Positions 25,047-36,788 of a stretch of DNA of 64,000 nt are shown in pieces. Each line of letters starts with the position of its first letter. The stretch's first letter is position 1. Source of the DNA: Allodiplogaster sudhausi (Eukaryota > Nematoda > Chromadorea > Rhabditida > Diplogasteridae); NCBI GenBank assembly GCA_945643635.1, contig CALZFC010000031.1, positions 2,345,001 through 2,409,000 on the forward strand. The letters run 5' to 3'. The translations under genes and the position numbers were made by a program. The notes beneath the pieces are model-generated. The model had not been told where the DNA came from and ran no database searches. It saw only the letters and a list, made by a program, of their open reading frames with translations.

Positions 25047-28000
25047 AGGCAGTTCAAAAACCAATAGAATGTGAACATCGAAGGGGAATGTGAATGTTAT
25101 GTGTATTTATTTGTGTGTCTCTACACTTACTAGTTAAACCAACTTGTTAACTGTGAGACAGAGAGAGAGAGAGAGCGAGAGACAAAAATAGAGAGACAGA
25201 AAAAGAGACAGTGAGGCTGAGAGAGAGTAAGAGAGAGAAAAAGAGAGAGACAGAGAGAGAAATAAAAACAGCTGCCTGTCTATACGTGCATTCGAGCCAC
25301 TGTCGCCTGGTCACAACATGTTCAAATGCGCTGGTAGATGGGGAAGCTCTTTGATTTACTAAATTGTAACAATAAATTTAAATTGATTTTAGCCATTGTC
25401 AAAAATCTACGAATTTGCTTCCGCTCATTGTCTTCAGGTTTTCTCATTTAGAAAAGTAGTCAGCAGGAAATTTAGAAAATATATCTATTTTTTTCTTATT
25501 TTTTGCCCTTGTAGGTATCACGTATTGTTGAAAGAGGACGCACCTGAGGTGCAGGAGGAGGAAGTAGAAAGCGGCATTCTTTGTAGAGATACACGGAAAG
25601 GCCAAGATCGCCCTCGGGCTAACAATGAGCATGTGATGATGAAGTGATAAGGAAAGAAAAGGAGAACTTGAGAGAAAGACATTGAGATACAAAGAGAAAC
25701 TAAGAGATACAGAGGACAGAGAGAGGAGAGAGAGACAGAGAGCTAAAGAGAGCGAAAGACAGAAAGGAGATGCGGAACTGTGCGAAAAGCGCTTCCGACA
25801 TATCTCGCACAGCTTCTGTCCCTGCTCCCTCAGACCCTTCAAGATTCTCTGAATTCTCTCGATTTCTCTTTCTCTCCTTCTATTCTGCTTTCTCTCTCCA
25901 TCTGTCTCTGTCACTCTCTCTCTGCTCTGTCTGTCACTCTCTCTTCTTTCTCTCCCTCTCTCTCTGGTGCTCTAGTGTGCTCAAACACACGAGAGGACTA
26001 GGACGAAGACGAAATCACTCCGTGTAGCCCCTCAGGGCCGCTCAGCCGCTCAGACTTTTGTCGTGCGCGAGATGCTGCTTCCGAGAGCATATGGTTGGCC
26101 AGAGAGAGGAGGAGAAAAAGAGAGAGAGAGAGAGAGAAAGAGAGATGAGATAGAGAGACAGAGAGAGAGGAGAGAGAAACAGAGAGAGGGGAGAAAGAGA
26201 GAGAGAGGAGGAGGAGAAAGAGAGAGACAGAGAGATAGGGGATGAGAAAGATAGATGGGTAGAGAGAGCCATGGAGAGGAAGAATCATTGAGCTTCTTCC
26301 TCCCCTCTCCCTCGAGGGCAGGGGCAAACTCTCCGTGCCTTTTCGCTCCTCTGGGCAATCACTTTCAATCAGTGGCACTGCCTCAGGGCACTTCTGACTG
26401 TCTAACTCTTACCTTGATCGCTTTCTCTCTCTCTCTCTTTCTCTCTCTCTCTTTCTCTCTCTCTCTTTCTCTCTCTCTCTCTTTCTCTCTCTCTCTCCCT
26501 TCTGTCCACTAATCAGTCTGTTCACCTACCGGGGGCATTCCGTCACTCTGCCTGCTCTTTCATCACGTCTGATGATCATGCACTCTTGGCATGCATCGGT
26601 CGGTGGATCAGTCTCGAGTTCTCTTGCTCTGGCTAGCATGCTAGCTAGTTATTTGTCCCTTTTCCCTTGCCTCGAGTTAGTGGGCGTGCTAACTCCTCCG
26701 ATAGCCACTGGACAGTTACACGGTCTCTGTCTCTCTCTCGCTCTATTCTACCATAAGCTGATCTCACTATCAGTCTAGTGCTCATTCCCTGGACATCTAC
26801 CTCATCCCATCTCCATTCTCCTATCCAGTTTTCACAATCGACCATCGAATTCTGGATGAATATCTCGCGCTATTTATTCTATTAGGGAAATTGAGAGCGT
26901 TAAACCATTTGATATAGAAATATGATTCTCGTTGACAATTAAAGGAGAGAGTGCGACCATTATCATCTATATTGGAAAATAAATCCAGAGTCGTTGAACG
27001 CGTCATTTTTTTATTCTGAATCATGATTGGTCACTGTCTAAATTGGATGCAGCTAACGCGGTTGTTTCTTCTTCTGAGGGTATCACAATGACGCGAGATT
27101 AGACATGAGCTTTGCGTTGAAGAAATAGAATATTCGTTCTTTTTCTCTCTGTCCGCTCTCTCTCTCCCTGTCTTTTCCTCTCTCTTTCTCTTTCTGACAT
27201 ACATTTTCTTTCATTCTCTCTCACTCTCTTTCGTACAGTCCTCACCGTCTCTCATTCATTTTTCTCTTCGAACCTGAGCTGCTTCGCTAAGCACCGAACG
27301 CGTCTCCACAAAATCCACTCGGGACCGCGCCGTCTTCCGGCCCGCGGGGGTATCACATTGCGTATGGTGAGAGGGCGAGATTTGTCGGTGTCGTGTCTCG
27401 CGGCTTCTCCTTGTCGAAAAGTGAGCAGCAGTACAATGGGATTAGCGCGGTTTGCGTGACAAGCCGGAATGAGGAATCAGAAGAAGAAGAAAAAGGGGGC
27501 GCGGCTTCTGCTAGAGACCGACCAGGAGAAGAGCAGAGCGTTCATACTCGACTGGTGTAGGTTGCGGAGCGCGCGGCCAGAACACGGACCGGCAGTCACT
27601 AAACGGCCCTTTTTATAGCTTAGCCGAAATCTCTCTATTAGCTTCGAGTGAGTAATTGTTTATTTTGAAGAGAGAAAAATAGGATTAAAATGACGACCAA
27701 GTGAAGCTAGTGCAACGTCGATTAAGTAAACGAATTGGATATGCATAAATCTCCGCCTTCAAACCTTTCAACCTCTAGTCTGCCAGCCTGACATCACTCA
27801 TGATATCAACGTGTTCATCTACCTCTCTGTCACAAAACAATCACATCATTTTTTCCTCTTTCGGACTCTAGTTGATCAGGGAGGGAACGCATGTGTCAGA
27901 GGATGGCAGAAGAGGCTTTGCCTTGTTAGCCCTCTTCGCGCATCCGTCCTTTTCTGCACAAACACATGCATATTCAATATAATGTGATTATAGCGTATGT

Positions 28001-28384
28001 ATCTCTCTCGTCTCTTTTTGTCATTCTCTCTCCCTCTCGCTCCTTCTCTCTCTCCCTAACTATCTTTGATACTTTTCAGTTCCTCTCCCTTTTCTCTCAC
28101 CCTCTCCTCTCTCCCACGTCATCTAGAACAAAGAGCACTGAGGAATCGTCAACCATTTGTTTGTATCCCCAAGCTTAAGCTTCCCCTTCTCAACCTCCTC
28201 CCAACAGCTGACTGCCGAATCCTTCTTAAACCGTGGCCACCCGAGGACCATCTGCACCGCTAGTACGGGCAGGAATTGCTGTCTGAAATATTAATGCTAA
28301 ATTGCTAAATGCGAATATTTGTCAAATTCGCTACCTCTACTGTTTTCAGTAGAACTGTTCATTGTGCATGCCTACCGTACCCTC
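25047..28384. repeat. Microsatellite-rich upstream region of the SLC17 gene
   Basis: GA tracts at about 25158-25265, 25660-25760 and 26103-26250; CT tracts at 25850-25970, 26423-26505 and 28010-28110. A GC-richer patch near 27290-27560 could include a promoter or first exon of the downstream transporter. A short exon-like segment near 25516-25646 (ending NNEHVMMK) could not be tied to any gene. Confidence 0.6.
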
Positions 28385-28411
28385 TTTCTCTCTGCAGACC
28401 AGCTGCTGCGG
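28385..28411 (+). promoter_or_regulatory. Splice acceptor before the SLC17 start codon
   Basis: CTTTCTCTCTGCAG ends 14 nt before the ATG at 28412. Candidate trans-splice acceptor or 5' UTR intron end. Confidence 0.45.
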
Positions 28412-31400
28412 ATGTCGGCGGTCCACCCTGCGCCGGACGCAGGCGCGCTCCCTCGCGCCCCCTCGACTCCGCCGACCCTCCCGCGCCCTCCCTCCTTCCG
28501 ATGGTTCCCGTCCTTCCGCTCTCTCACCGCATATCTCCTATGCGTCTGCTTCGCGTGGTCAGTTTTTTCATTCATTCGTTCATTCATTCATTCAGGTTTA
28601 TCAACATATTAAAAAAATTAAGGCATGAGAATATAGATATGAGATAAATTTTACCATCCATTTTACAATTTATTCTCTTCCAGTTATTTTGTCTGCTGCT
28701 ACTTTTGCCTGATCTCTCAAAAATCTCGCTCCACGTTTGTTTTGAAAACTATTTTGATCATCATCTACCGATTTTGAGCGTCAACAAAAACTCCGCGCAA
28801 AACGTCAAAAGATCTTTCAATTTGTCTGGATGCTATTTTCGAAACGATATCTTGCACACAAAAAATACTCGTTTGCTTATCTCCATCCTAATTATATACA
28901 TCATGCGCAATAAACGTGATTTTGTTTGCTGATCAAAAGCGAAATCTCATGATCCGGTTAACTTAGCCTTGGGTAAACAAGATTAGCTGTCCCAGCCTTT
29001 AAAAATGCTTGCCTCGATTTGAAAAATTAGATTTCTTCCAAAGAATAGTCACTGATTGCGCGACTATGTCAATAAATAGGAGACTGTTCCTGTGTCAATA
29101 AATTAGACTTCAAAAAAATAATTTGCAAGGAAATTCATTGTTGTATCAATGAATAGACTAAGAGAGAGCGAAATGGACTTCAACTATAACCATAAGTGCA
29201 TACTTCCGTTTGGTCTGAACATGTGTACAAAAAGGAAAAGAATTTCCAGTGGAAAACAACAAAGCAAGCCACTAAAAACATATAGGACGACGAAAGCTCT
29301 TTTTTGAGAGGGCAGACCCTAAGAAGACTTCAACAAAAATAATTTGCAAGGAAATTCGTCGTTGTATTTCGTAAAAGATATAATACTAATCAGATTTACT
29401 TGGTTGATACTTGAATTGCAGCGTGCACATGATGAACTGCAACCTGTCGATGTCGGTGGTGTGCATGATCAACAGCACCGCGACGCGGCAGGCGCGGCAT
29501 GCGCGCGCGTTGGCCGAAGGAGGAAACGACACAGTTCTCTTCGATGACATCGTCGGCGCGGCCAACGCGACCGACGCGCCGCCGCAGCAGAGACGCGCCG
29601 GCGCCGCTCCACTTGTCAACTGGACACCGGAGGAGGAGGCAAGCAATGACAAGTTATTTCCGACTGAAGAAATCATCATGAGAGAAGCATTCGTAACTAC
29701 TGAGACCATTTCTAAAAATATTGGACGAATACACAATATTGAATAATAAGAACGACGTCCTTTTCAGGGTATAATCTTTTCTGCCTTCAACGTGGGCCTG
29801 CTCCTGATGCTGGTGACGGGCTGGCTGGCCGACAAGCTCAACGCCAAGTGGATGATCGTCGGCTCGGTCGCCGTCGCCTGCGTCGCCACGCTTATGATTC
29901 CGTTCCTCACGTCGAGGTTTGCAGATGTTGATGCAGCTCTATCGTTTCTTAACACTCCACAGAAGAACCCGTGCACAACAATTGCAAAAGGAAAAGTTTG
30001 ATTGTAAACAAGTGAATGGATGGATTCCTTCAGCTTCTACTGGGCGGTGGCGGCGCGTCTTCTGATCGGCGTCTCGGACGCGATGCTGCAGCCGGCGGTG
30101 AACTCGCTGCTCACGCGCTGGTTCCCGGCGGCAGAGCGCAGCCACGCACTCGGACTCGCCACTGGCGGCAGGCAGATTGGTCACTACTTACATTATTTTT
30201 TATTGCCGTTTAAAGGAGCCGTTTAGTTGAATAAAAATAATGAGAGAAAAAACTTCGTAGAACCAATAAAAAATAGCAATTGTTCAGGCACACTCATCAT
30301 CACTCCGGCCGCCGGCGCGCTCTGCCAGTCGGACTTTTTTGGTGGCTGGCCCTCCATCTTCATCCTCTCCGCAATCGCTGGTGAGAATCAACCACTTTTC
30401 ATCCGAACAGTTTATCTATCTTTTATAAATTGCAAAATATTCTTATATTGATATTTCTAATATTCCGCTGCTTGCCAGGCGCCATCTTCATCGTGCTGTA
30501 CGTGGCGCTGGGTGCGGACAAGCCGAGCAAGCAGGGCTGCATCTCGGAGGCAGAGCTCAAGTTCATCGCGGCCGCCAACGCCGCTGAGGACTGCGGCAAG
30601 AAGAGGAACGAGCGAAAGGTCAGAAACGAGCTTGACAGCGTTAGCGAAATTGGAAATATTATGTATTTCAAAATAGCAGAGGAAAGATGTTGGCTGTAAT
30701 TAAGATGCAGTGACCATGAAAGCCGATGAAATGAACATGCAAACATGCCTAATAGTTTGATTCAGTTGTCATCTTGCAGGTTCCGTGGAAGCGCATCCTC
30801 GTCTCTGGCAGCGTCTGGTCGGCCGTCGTCGCCGTCGTCTGCCACGAATTCCCGCTCATGACACTCATCATGTTCCTGCCGAGGTAGGCTTCTCTTTTTA
30901 AAAGGCATTCTGGCCCTGACACGAATCAGCCGATTACGGTATCTTCTCGTATAGTTACCTCCACGACGTGCACCACTACACGTCGACCCAGAACGGCATT
31001 CTGTCCTCTCTGCCAACTCTCGCTCTCTGGATCGCCAAGATTCTCTCGTCGTACATGAACACGTGGCTGCAGGAGCACACTCGCTGGAGTTCGTCGACCA
31101 TCTGCAAGGTAATTCAAATAGCTTATTCCCGCCAAATTTTATTATTTTATTTTTCATCCTTTTTTGCGAAAGCAAGTTGACAAAGTAAGATAGTGAGAAA
31201 GATAAAAAAAAATGCTCTAAGTTCCTGAACGGCGTCGGTTCGCTCGGCCTGGGCGTCTTCCTCTTCGCGACCACTCTCCTCGATGCAAGCCACGCTTGGC
31301 TCGCCGTCTTCTTCCTCTGCCTCTCCATGTTCTTCGCAGGTATTTAAGAAATAATTGATTTTTAAAATGTTTACTTAACTTAGCATTCATGTTTAAATAT

Positions 31401-31912
31401 ATTATGGCATCAATGAATTAGAGAAACTTCAATGAATTCCTCATCCTAGGCCTGCACACGCCCGGCTGCCAGGCGGCTCTCGTGGCCATCGCCCCCGCTT
31501 ACTCGGGCGCCGTGACGGGACTCGCCTTCTTCTTCGTCGCCACTTCCGGCATCGTCAATCCACTCCTCACCAAGTGGATCGTTCAGGTTATTCAAATCAT
31601 TTACTGATTCATTCATTTCTGTTCGATTTGATAAAAAAAAATAATCAGAGTAGATAAAAACTATGACAAACAATATTTTAATATCCGCTATTTCATTCTG
31701 ATCTGCTTCAGACGCAGTCCGCCTCCGAGTGGAATCTCGTCTTCTACATCTCGACCGTCTTCGCCCTCCTCCCCTGCATCACCTTCACCTTCTGGGGCAC
31801 GGCCGACATCCAGTGGTGGGCCAAGTCTGCACAGCAGCAGCAGTTCCACAAGGATCTCAAGGACGCCAAGCGAGCCGCCAAGCGGGCCGGCGGAAGCATC
31901 GAGTCGGCTTAA
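28412..31912 (+). CDS. SLC17-type organic anion / phosphate transporter (MFS), 11 exons, 534 aa
   Basis: Exons: 28412-28557, 29422-29638, 29768-29916, 30034-30179, 30288-30380, 30479-30618, 30780-30883, 30955-31108, 31222-31339, 31450-31586, 31712-31912; 1605 bp, in phase throughout. After a Pro-rich cytosolic N-terminus comes TM1, then NCNLSMSVVCMINST, a long luminal loop with N-glycosylation sites, and WTPEEEGIIFSAF. LLIGVSDAMLQPAVNSL and RWFPAAERSHALGLATGGRQIG follow; the RWFPAAER motif is typical of the SLC17 family (sialin, VGLUT, VNUT, type I phosphate transporters). The C-terminal half supplies the remaining helices, and the tail is Gln/Lys/Ala-rich. Substrate cannot be told from sequence alone. 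Intron 2 appears to use a GC donor (GAG/GCAAGC), required by phase. Intron 1 is about 860 bp. Confidence 0.92.
29106..29367 (+). repeat. Pair of 42-bp direct repeats in SLC17 intron 1
   Basis: Copies at 29106-29146 and 29326-29367 share GACTTCAA, then AATAATTTGCAAGGAAATTC and GTTGTAT with about three differences. They are 220 bp apart. Origin unknown. Confidence 0.75.
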
Positions 31913-33143
31913 AAGAAATGCACATAACATTAGCAAAGAGAAATAACGGATTTCGCACTTACGGATATGCTCGCAGCGGATTGTTCTTGTACAATATCCG
32001 TAGATTGTTCGGCATCCACAGGCAATCTGATTCTCTCCGGAGGAGAAGAGAGAAAAAAAATACTGGAAGAAAACAACAAAAATTTCTAGGATACATAATT
32101 ATTTCATTAACTATTTAAGGAGTGCTCCTGCGATGAACGTAATTTTTTTAGGAAGAAAACAGAGAAAGCTAAACGCTTTAAATGAACCCGATATGGTTAA
32201 TAGTTGGCGGCGCTTCCACAATTCTTTTATAGTAAACGTACATTTCGAATGAAATTAGGAGCATTCTAATAGCTTCGATACAATTCACTGTCTACTGCTA
32301 CCAAATCTTTCAAATCCTATGAAAAACCCATCTTCTGGTTGTGTGAACTCGTTTCTCTCCTACTGCCTAAAGGTGCGCAAGAAAACACTGCCATTCGCTT
32401 GCCTCTAACTCTCTTTCTTCATCCGTGGAGTAGGTTTAATGTAACAACAATTTCTACTCTACTTGTTATGCCATAACATTTTCTATTTCCTTGATCTACA
32501 CTTCGAACACTCTTAAATGTACTCTAGTCGCCGGTTAGCCTCTCCCTCCGCAGCCCCACTTCTTCTCTTTATCCTTTAGCCTTGATACGGGCAACTTCGC
32601 TTCTACGCAGCGCAATATCGGCTTTCCTTCCGCATTAAGCAATTTTATATCATTAGTCATCTTCTCTCTAAGACTCTCTCTCTCTCTCTCCTATCGATCT
32701 GCTTTTTTCTGTTAATTTTTATTTTTTATTACTTGACGCGTCAAACGTGTTGTTGTGTTCGCTTCGTGACAGCGTGAAAATGGATAAAGATTCTTCTGCA
32801 AATTTTGCATGGCATTCACGAAACAATTTGTAGTCATAAGCACTTTATCCACTCAATGGACTTTTTTCGGCCTTCTAAATATGTACATACATACATATAT
32901 TCCATGCCTTTATACGAGGCCAAACTCTTTCAGCGAAGATCTCTGCGGCCTCTCTTTATTTCTAAGAAGATAATTACGGTTTTTTTTACAATTATCTTTT
33001 GTGCGTAAAGAGCGTTTTACAATTAAAATCATTTATTCCACGAAGAGGAGCCCTGAGGAGACGAAGCATGTGACAAGGAGAAATCTACCATATTACAATA
33101 AGAAGAATCTCACAGCGTTCACTTGTAAAGTATGAATCTCCAT
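31913..33143. other. 3' flank of SLC17 up to the transposon
   Basis: About 1.2 kb of mainly unique AT-rich sequence with a short CT run near 32672-32692 and a TACATACATACATATA stretch near 32884. No gene is seen. Confidence 0.55.
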
Positions 33144-33179
33144 CTCAGTAAATGAAAATAAGCTTATTAAAAGGATTGT
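33144..33179 (+). repeat. Left terminal inverted repeat
   Basis: Contains GTAAATGAAAATAAGCTTAT then TAAAAGGATTGT. It is the inverse of 39195-39230 with a single mismatch (fourth base). Confidence 0.95.
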
Positions 33180-33336
33180 TCGACAAAAAAGTCTTATCAA
33201 AAGGATTGTCCGACAAAAAAGGCTGATTGATGGGATTGTGCACAAACAAAGGCACATCAACAGGATTTCGCGGGGCGAAAGTCTTTTTAACAGGAATTTC
33301 GTGCGTAAGACTTATTAACAGGACCTTGGTTTGTCA
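33167..33336 (+). repeat. Left subterminal tandem repeats, about 30 bp x 5-6
   Basis: Successive units begin AAAAGGATTGTTCGAC, AAAAGGATTGTCCGAC, GATGGGATTGTGCAC, AACAGGATTTCGCGG, AACAGGAATTTCGTG and AACAGGACCTTGG, each followed by an A-rich stretch and a GTCTTAT/GGCTGAT-like segment. Degeneracy grows away from the terminus. In CACTA elements such arrays bind the accessory transposon protein. Confidence 0.85.
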
Positions 33337-33500
33337 GGCAGTTCGCTGTGTCGCCGATCTTACTCGGCCAAGAACAACTGAGCCAAGAGTTGTCTTCATT
33401 TTCAAGGTTTTTTGTGTTCCTTATTACTTTTATTAGAAAAGGCTTGTTTGTTTATTGGTGGAAAGTTGCAGTTGATCTGTTGCTCTGAGCTGTTGGCGCA

Positions 33501-36500
33501 ATGCGTGATGATAGCAAGCATGCTGTCGCATTTCGTGCTTCTCTTCGGCTTGTCGACCAGTCAGCAGCTCGGGCGCGCTTTCGGACGCCTTCGCCGCACT
33601 CAGTCGGAACGGCGCCTAGCATAGGAGATGATGTGTCTCCTACGAGTTCCCGGAGTTCGTCACCGAGTTCTGCCAACTCAGGTGTGAACTCAGATGTGTA
33701 GTTTACATCACTAATCGGACTTTTCTCTACTCTGCTGTTTTCAAGATGGTGGTGTTGACACAGCCGTTTTGCTAGATGCCATGACGCTTCTGCAAGCTTC
33801 TTCTCAGCGGCGTTAGTTGTTATTTAAAAAATTAAAACTTTCCTAATTTGTGCAATTAACTGTATTTCTGGAGTTGTCTTTTCTTGAATTTTCTCTCTAT
33901 ATTTTTGATGCCAAAAACGGTCTTTGTAGACGGGTCATGCCCGATTTTTTCTTATATACTTGTACTTTCTGAGCTATATCTAGCGTACTTTCTGAGCTAT
34001 ATCTACCATCTCCCTGTAGATGTTAACGCGCTGCGTGCTCGCTTCTCCGAGGTAGATAGAGCATTCTCCGTTGCGGAGAGTTACTTGGAAGACCTACGGA
34101 GAAGATTTCTCGGCGAGTGCACCCACTATTGCTGCCGATGCAGCACCATTCTTGAGAATGAAGTTTCTTCTTGTGTCGAAGCATGCAGGTACTTTTATTT
34201 AAATATTTTGTAAGATTAATTGAATAAATGAACATATTACTATATTACTATAATTAATCCAAAACTAACCTTGCTTAGAACTGCATCAACGAATAATCGG
34301 AGGGCAGGAAGAGTCACTGTCATCAAGGCCAATATTCATGAGCAGTTAAAGGTGTCAAGTTGTTCTTTTGTGTTACCGAGGGAAATGAGTTGTTTCTTCG
34401 CAGGCTATCGTACAATCGAACTTGCCCCTTCTGGTCAAGCAGCATAGGGACATGTTGAAGAAGAAGGATGGAGTACTGCCAAATAATGGCACTGATGTCT
34501 GTGACTATGAGGATCTGCTGAGTAATATGGAAACACGGGAGCAGTTCCATCGCGGAATCCTACAATTATCTCTTTCATTGCATTGTGACTCCTTCCCATT
34601 CGGGAAGAGGATCAAGTTAGACACCCAAACCCACTTTTTTGTTGAATTGTTCTGTTTAGACGCAGTGGAACCCCTCTGCTTCTTAGTATCCTCGATCTTC
34701 CAGCGAAAGATAGGTGGAAACCATCCAATTTCGTCATGTCTGCGTTCATCGGTCACCGAGGGAAGATTAACAAGAATCTCTGGCGACAAATTGTGGCTCC
34801 CCTGTTGTCCTTTTTAAAGGACGCAAGCTTTGTCATCCAGACGGAAACTGTTGAAGCGAAAATTCACTTTCGCCTTAGCCGGGCTCTTGTTGATTTGGAA
34901 GCTATGAGGGATCTTTGGTGGATCAAGGGGTGGCGGAGTCCACTCGGATGCAACCATTGCTTGAACAAAGGAAGCGGAGGTCGACAAAATCGATTCTACA
35001 TTGGCCACCATGCAATAAGATGTATAGTTCATCCCCTCCCGCAGAATAACAATGATATTATCAATTGCTTGCTGCAGATAGGAGCTTTCGAGGACAGTTA
35101 GCAGAGAGGCGTCTCGCAGCAAGTGGGAGAGCCGGATTCACCGAATGCAATGGCTGCATATCACCCTTTCTGCGACTTCTGCCTGCCTACAAGTGCTTGC
35201 CTTGCGATTTGCACACTGTTGCTGAAGGTGTTGCGGCTGACATCTTTAAAGGTTCCCATCTTTTATTCACTTACCTTTTTTACTTTGACTTTGGAAATAA
35301 TTATTTTCGATTTACAATATTAAGCCATAAAATGCCCGATGACTGACTCGCGAAGTCTTCTGCGAGTGTCAGATGCAACTCTTCGGATATTCGCAAGCGC
35401 CAAGTGCATCCTCCCGTCTTCGTTCGGATCTCCGCGCCTGTTCTATGCACCAGGGAAGCTCGCGGCCAATGAAATGCTCTGGGTTAATATATGTCATTGG
35501 ATCTGTTAAGTTCAAACAGCTCCAATTTAGAACTTCTTAGTCTTACTTCCGAACTTTGCGCTGAGCGGAGTGTTCGCCGGCGGTCCACCAGTCGAACTTG
35601 CGGTTGTCTTGCTGACTACCTACTGCGGATGCATTCGGAAAAGGTTTTAAAAAATTGTACAGTACGCTTTCCTCGAATTTTTGTAGAACTGTGCCAGCTC
35701 GCAAGCTTCGCGATCTTGAAATGTTTGGCACTCGCCTCGAATCATATCTGCACGACATTTTTGGAAGTACTCTATTCACGATGAAAGTGCATGTAAGCTG
35801 GTTTTGAATCATTTAATGTTGCTGTACAGACTGGAATTTTGTAATGGTTATCCCGCTTAATTATACACAGATCCTCCTTCGCCACGCAGTCACACTGGCC
35901 TTTGCGTATGGCTTGCCCGTCGATAATTCCACGGCGGGTAATGAGCATATCAACATGCTCATGCAATCATTCAAATCGGCTAGAAGCCATCGAGGTGTTG
36001 AAAGGGCAGAAGCTGAAAGGTTCTTTGTACCGTATTTTATTCTTTCAACAAATATATGCTCTTTTATTGCTAGATTCGTTCTGCGCTCCCATGTTCTGCG
36101 AGAGGCTTCAGCCATTCCCACCTGCCACCGCCAGAGCTGCTAGCCATACCTTCCCTGCTTGGGTGCTGAAACGAGACCCAGTTCCTCTCGCGGATGGCTC
36201 CATTGTTGCGGGCATCGACCATTCCATTCTACCCCAGCGCCTTTCCCATTTGGTTCTAAACCACGCTAGCATGGTAAGAGAAATTAGAGTTGATAAGGCG
36301 GTTTACTCCAAGGGTTCTGTTGTGCAGACATTGAATGGCTCTTTTTACAAAATTCTGAACACCTTCCACTGCATTTCAACGAACCACTCATTCGTAATAG
36401 CGAGAAAAATTACTACTTCGTCATTGTTTGATGCCATTACAACCCGGATTCCAAGGGAGGGTCGATTTGGTTCTGAATTGAAGAGATTTGTCGATGAAAT

Positions 36501-36639
36501 GTATTCCTTGACTAGCTGGACAATGGATTCTCCCGTTCGCCTTCCTTCTAATATCCTCCGTAATAATGTCGCCTATTGCGTTATGCCATTCCCAAGAACT
36601 GTTCTCGCTCCTATCCATTTCCGATTCCATGGAACTTAA
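33501..36639 (+). CDS. Tnp2-like (CACTA-type) transposase, 12 exons, 765 aa
   Basis: Exons: 33501-33681, 33746-33811, 34020-34188, 34279-34351, 34404-34615, 34660-35021, 35078-35251, 35325-35482, 35531-35643, 35687-35792, 35871-36019, 36105-36639; 2298 bp, every junction in phase. A Ser/Pro-rich N-terminus is followed by a Cys cluster (CTHYCCRCS). The core resembles plant and animal Tnp2: LLLSILDLPAKDRW (about 241-253), LVDLEAMRDLWWIKGWRS and the GCNHCLNKG Cys pair (about 330-338). CLPCDLHTVAEGV follows (about 394-406, the conserved D-x-H motif), then EMLWNFLVLLPNF, LFTMKVH (about 532-538) and GNEHINML. It should cut and paste the element through a DDE/D RNase H-like core. Exon 12 uses a weak acceptor (CGAGAG), the least certain junction. 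The frame being free of lesions suggests recent activity. Confidence 0.85.
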
Positions 36640-36774
36640 GAATATTCTAATATTTTACCAACGTATATCACTGACTAAATAAACGGTTTGCTTGATTAAT
36701 TTGGTGATTTAGAACTGATGCTTAGCTGTTTATTGCGCCACTCAATACCTTTGATAGAGAGCATGAGAGTCTTA

Positions 36775-36788
36775 TACTTTTTTCCAGA
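36775..36788 (+). promoter_or_regulatory. Splice acceptor one base before the second transposon gene's ATG
   Basis: TTTTTTTCCAG is followed by A and ATG at 36789. It lies only about 150 bp after the transposase stop, so the second gene could be trans-spliced from a shared transcript. Confidence 0.5.
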
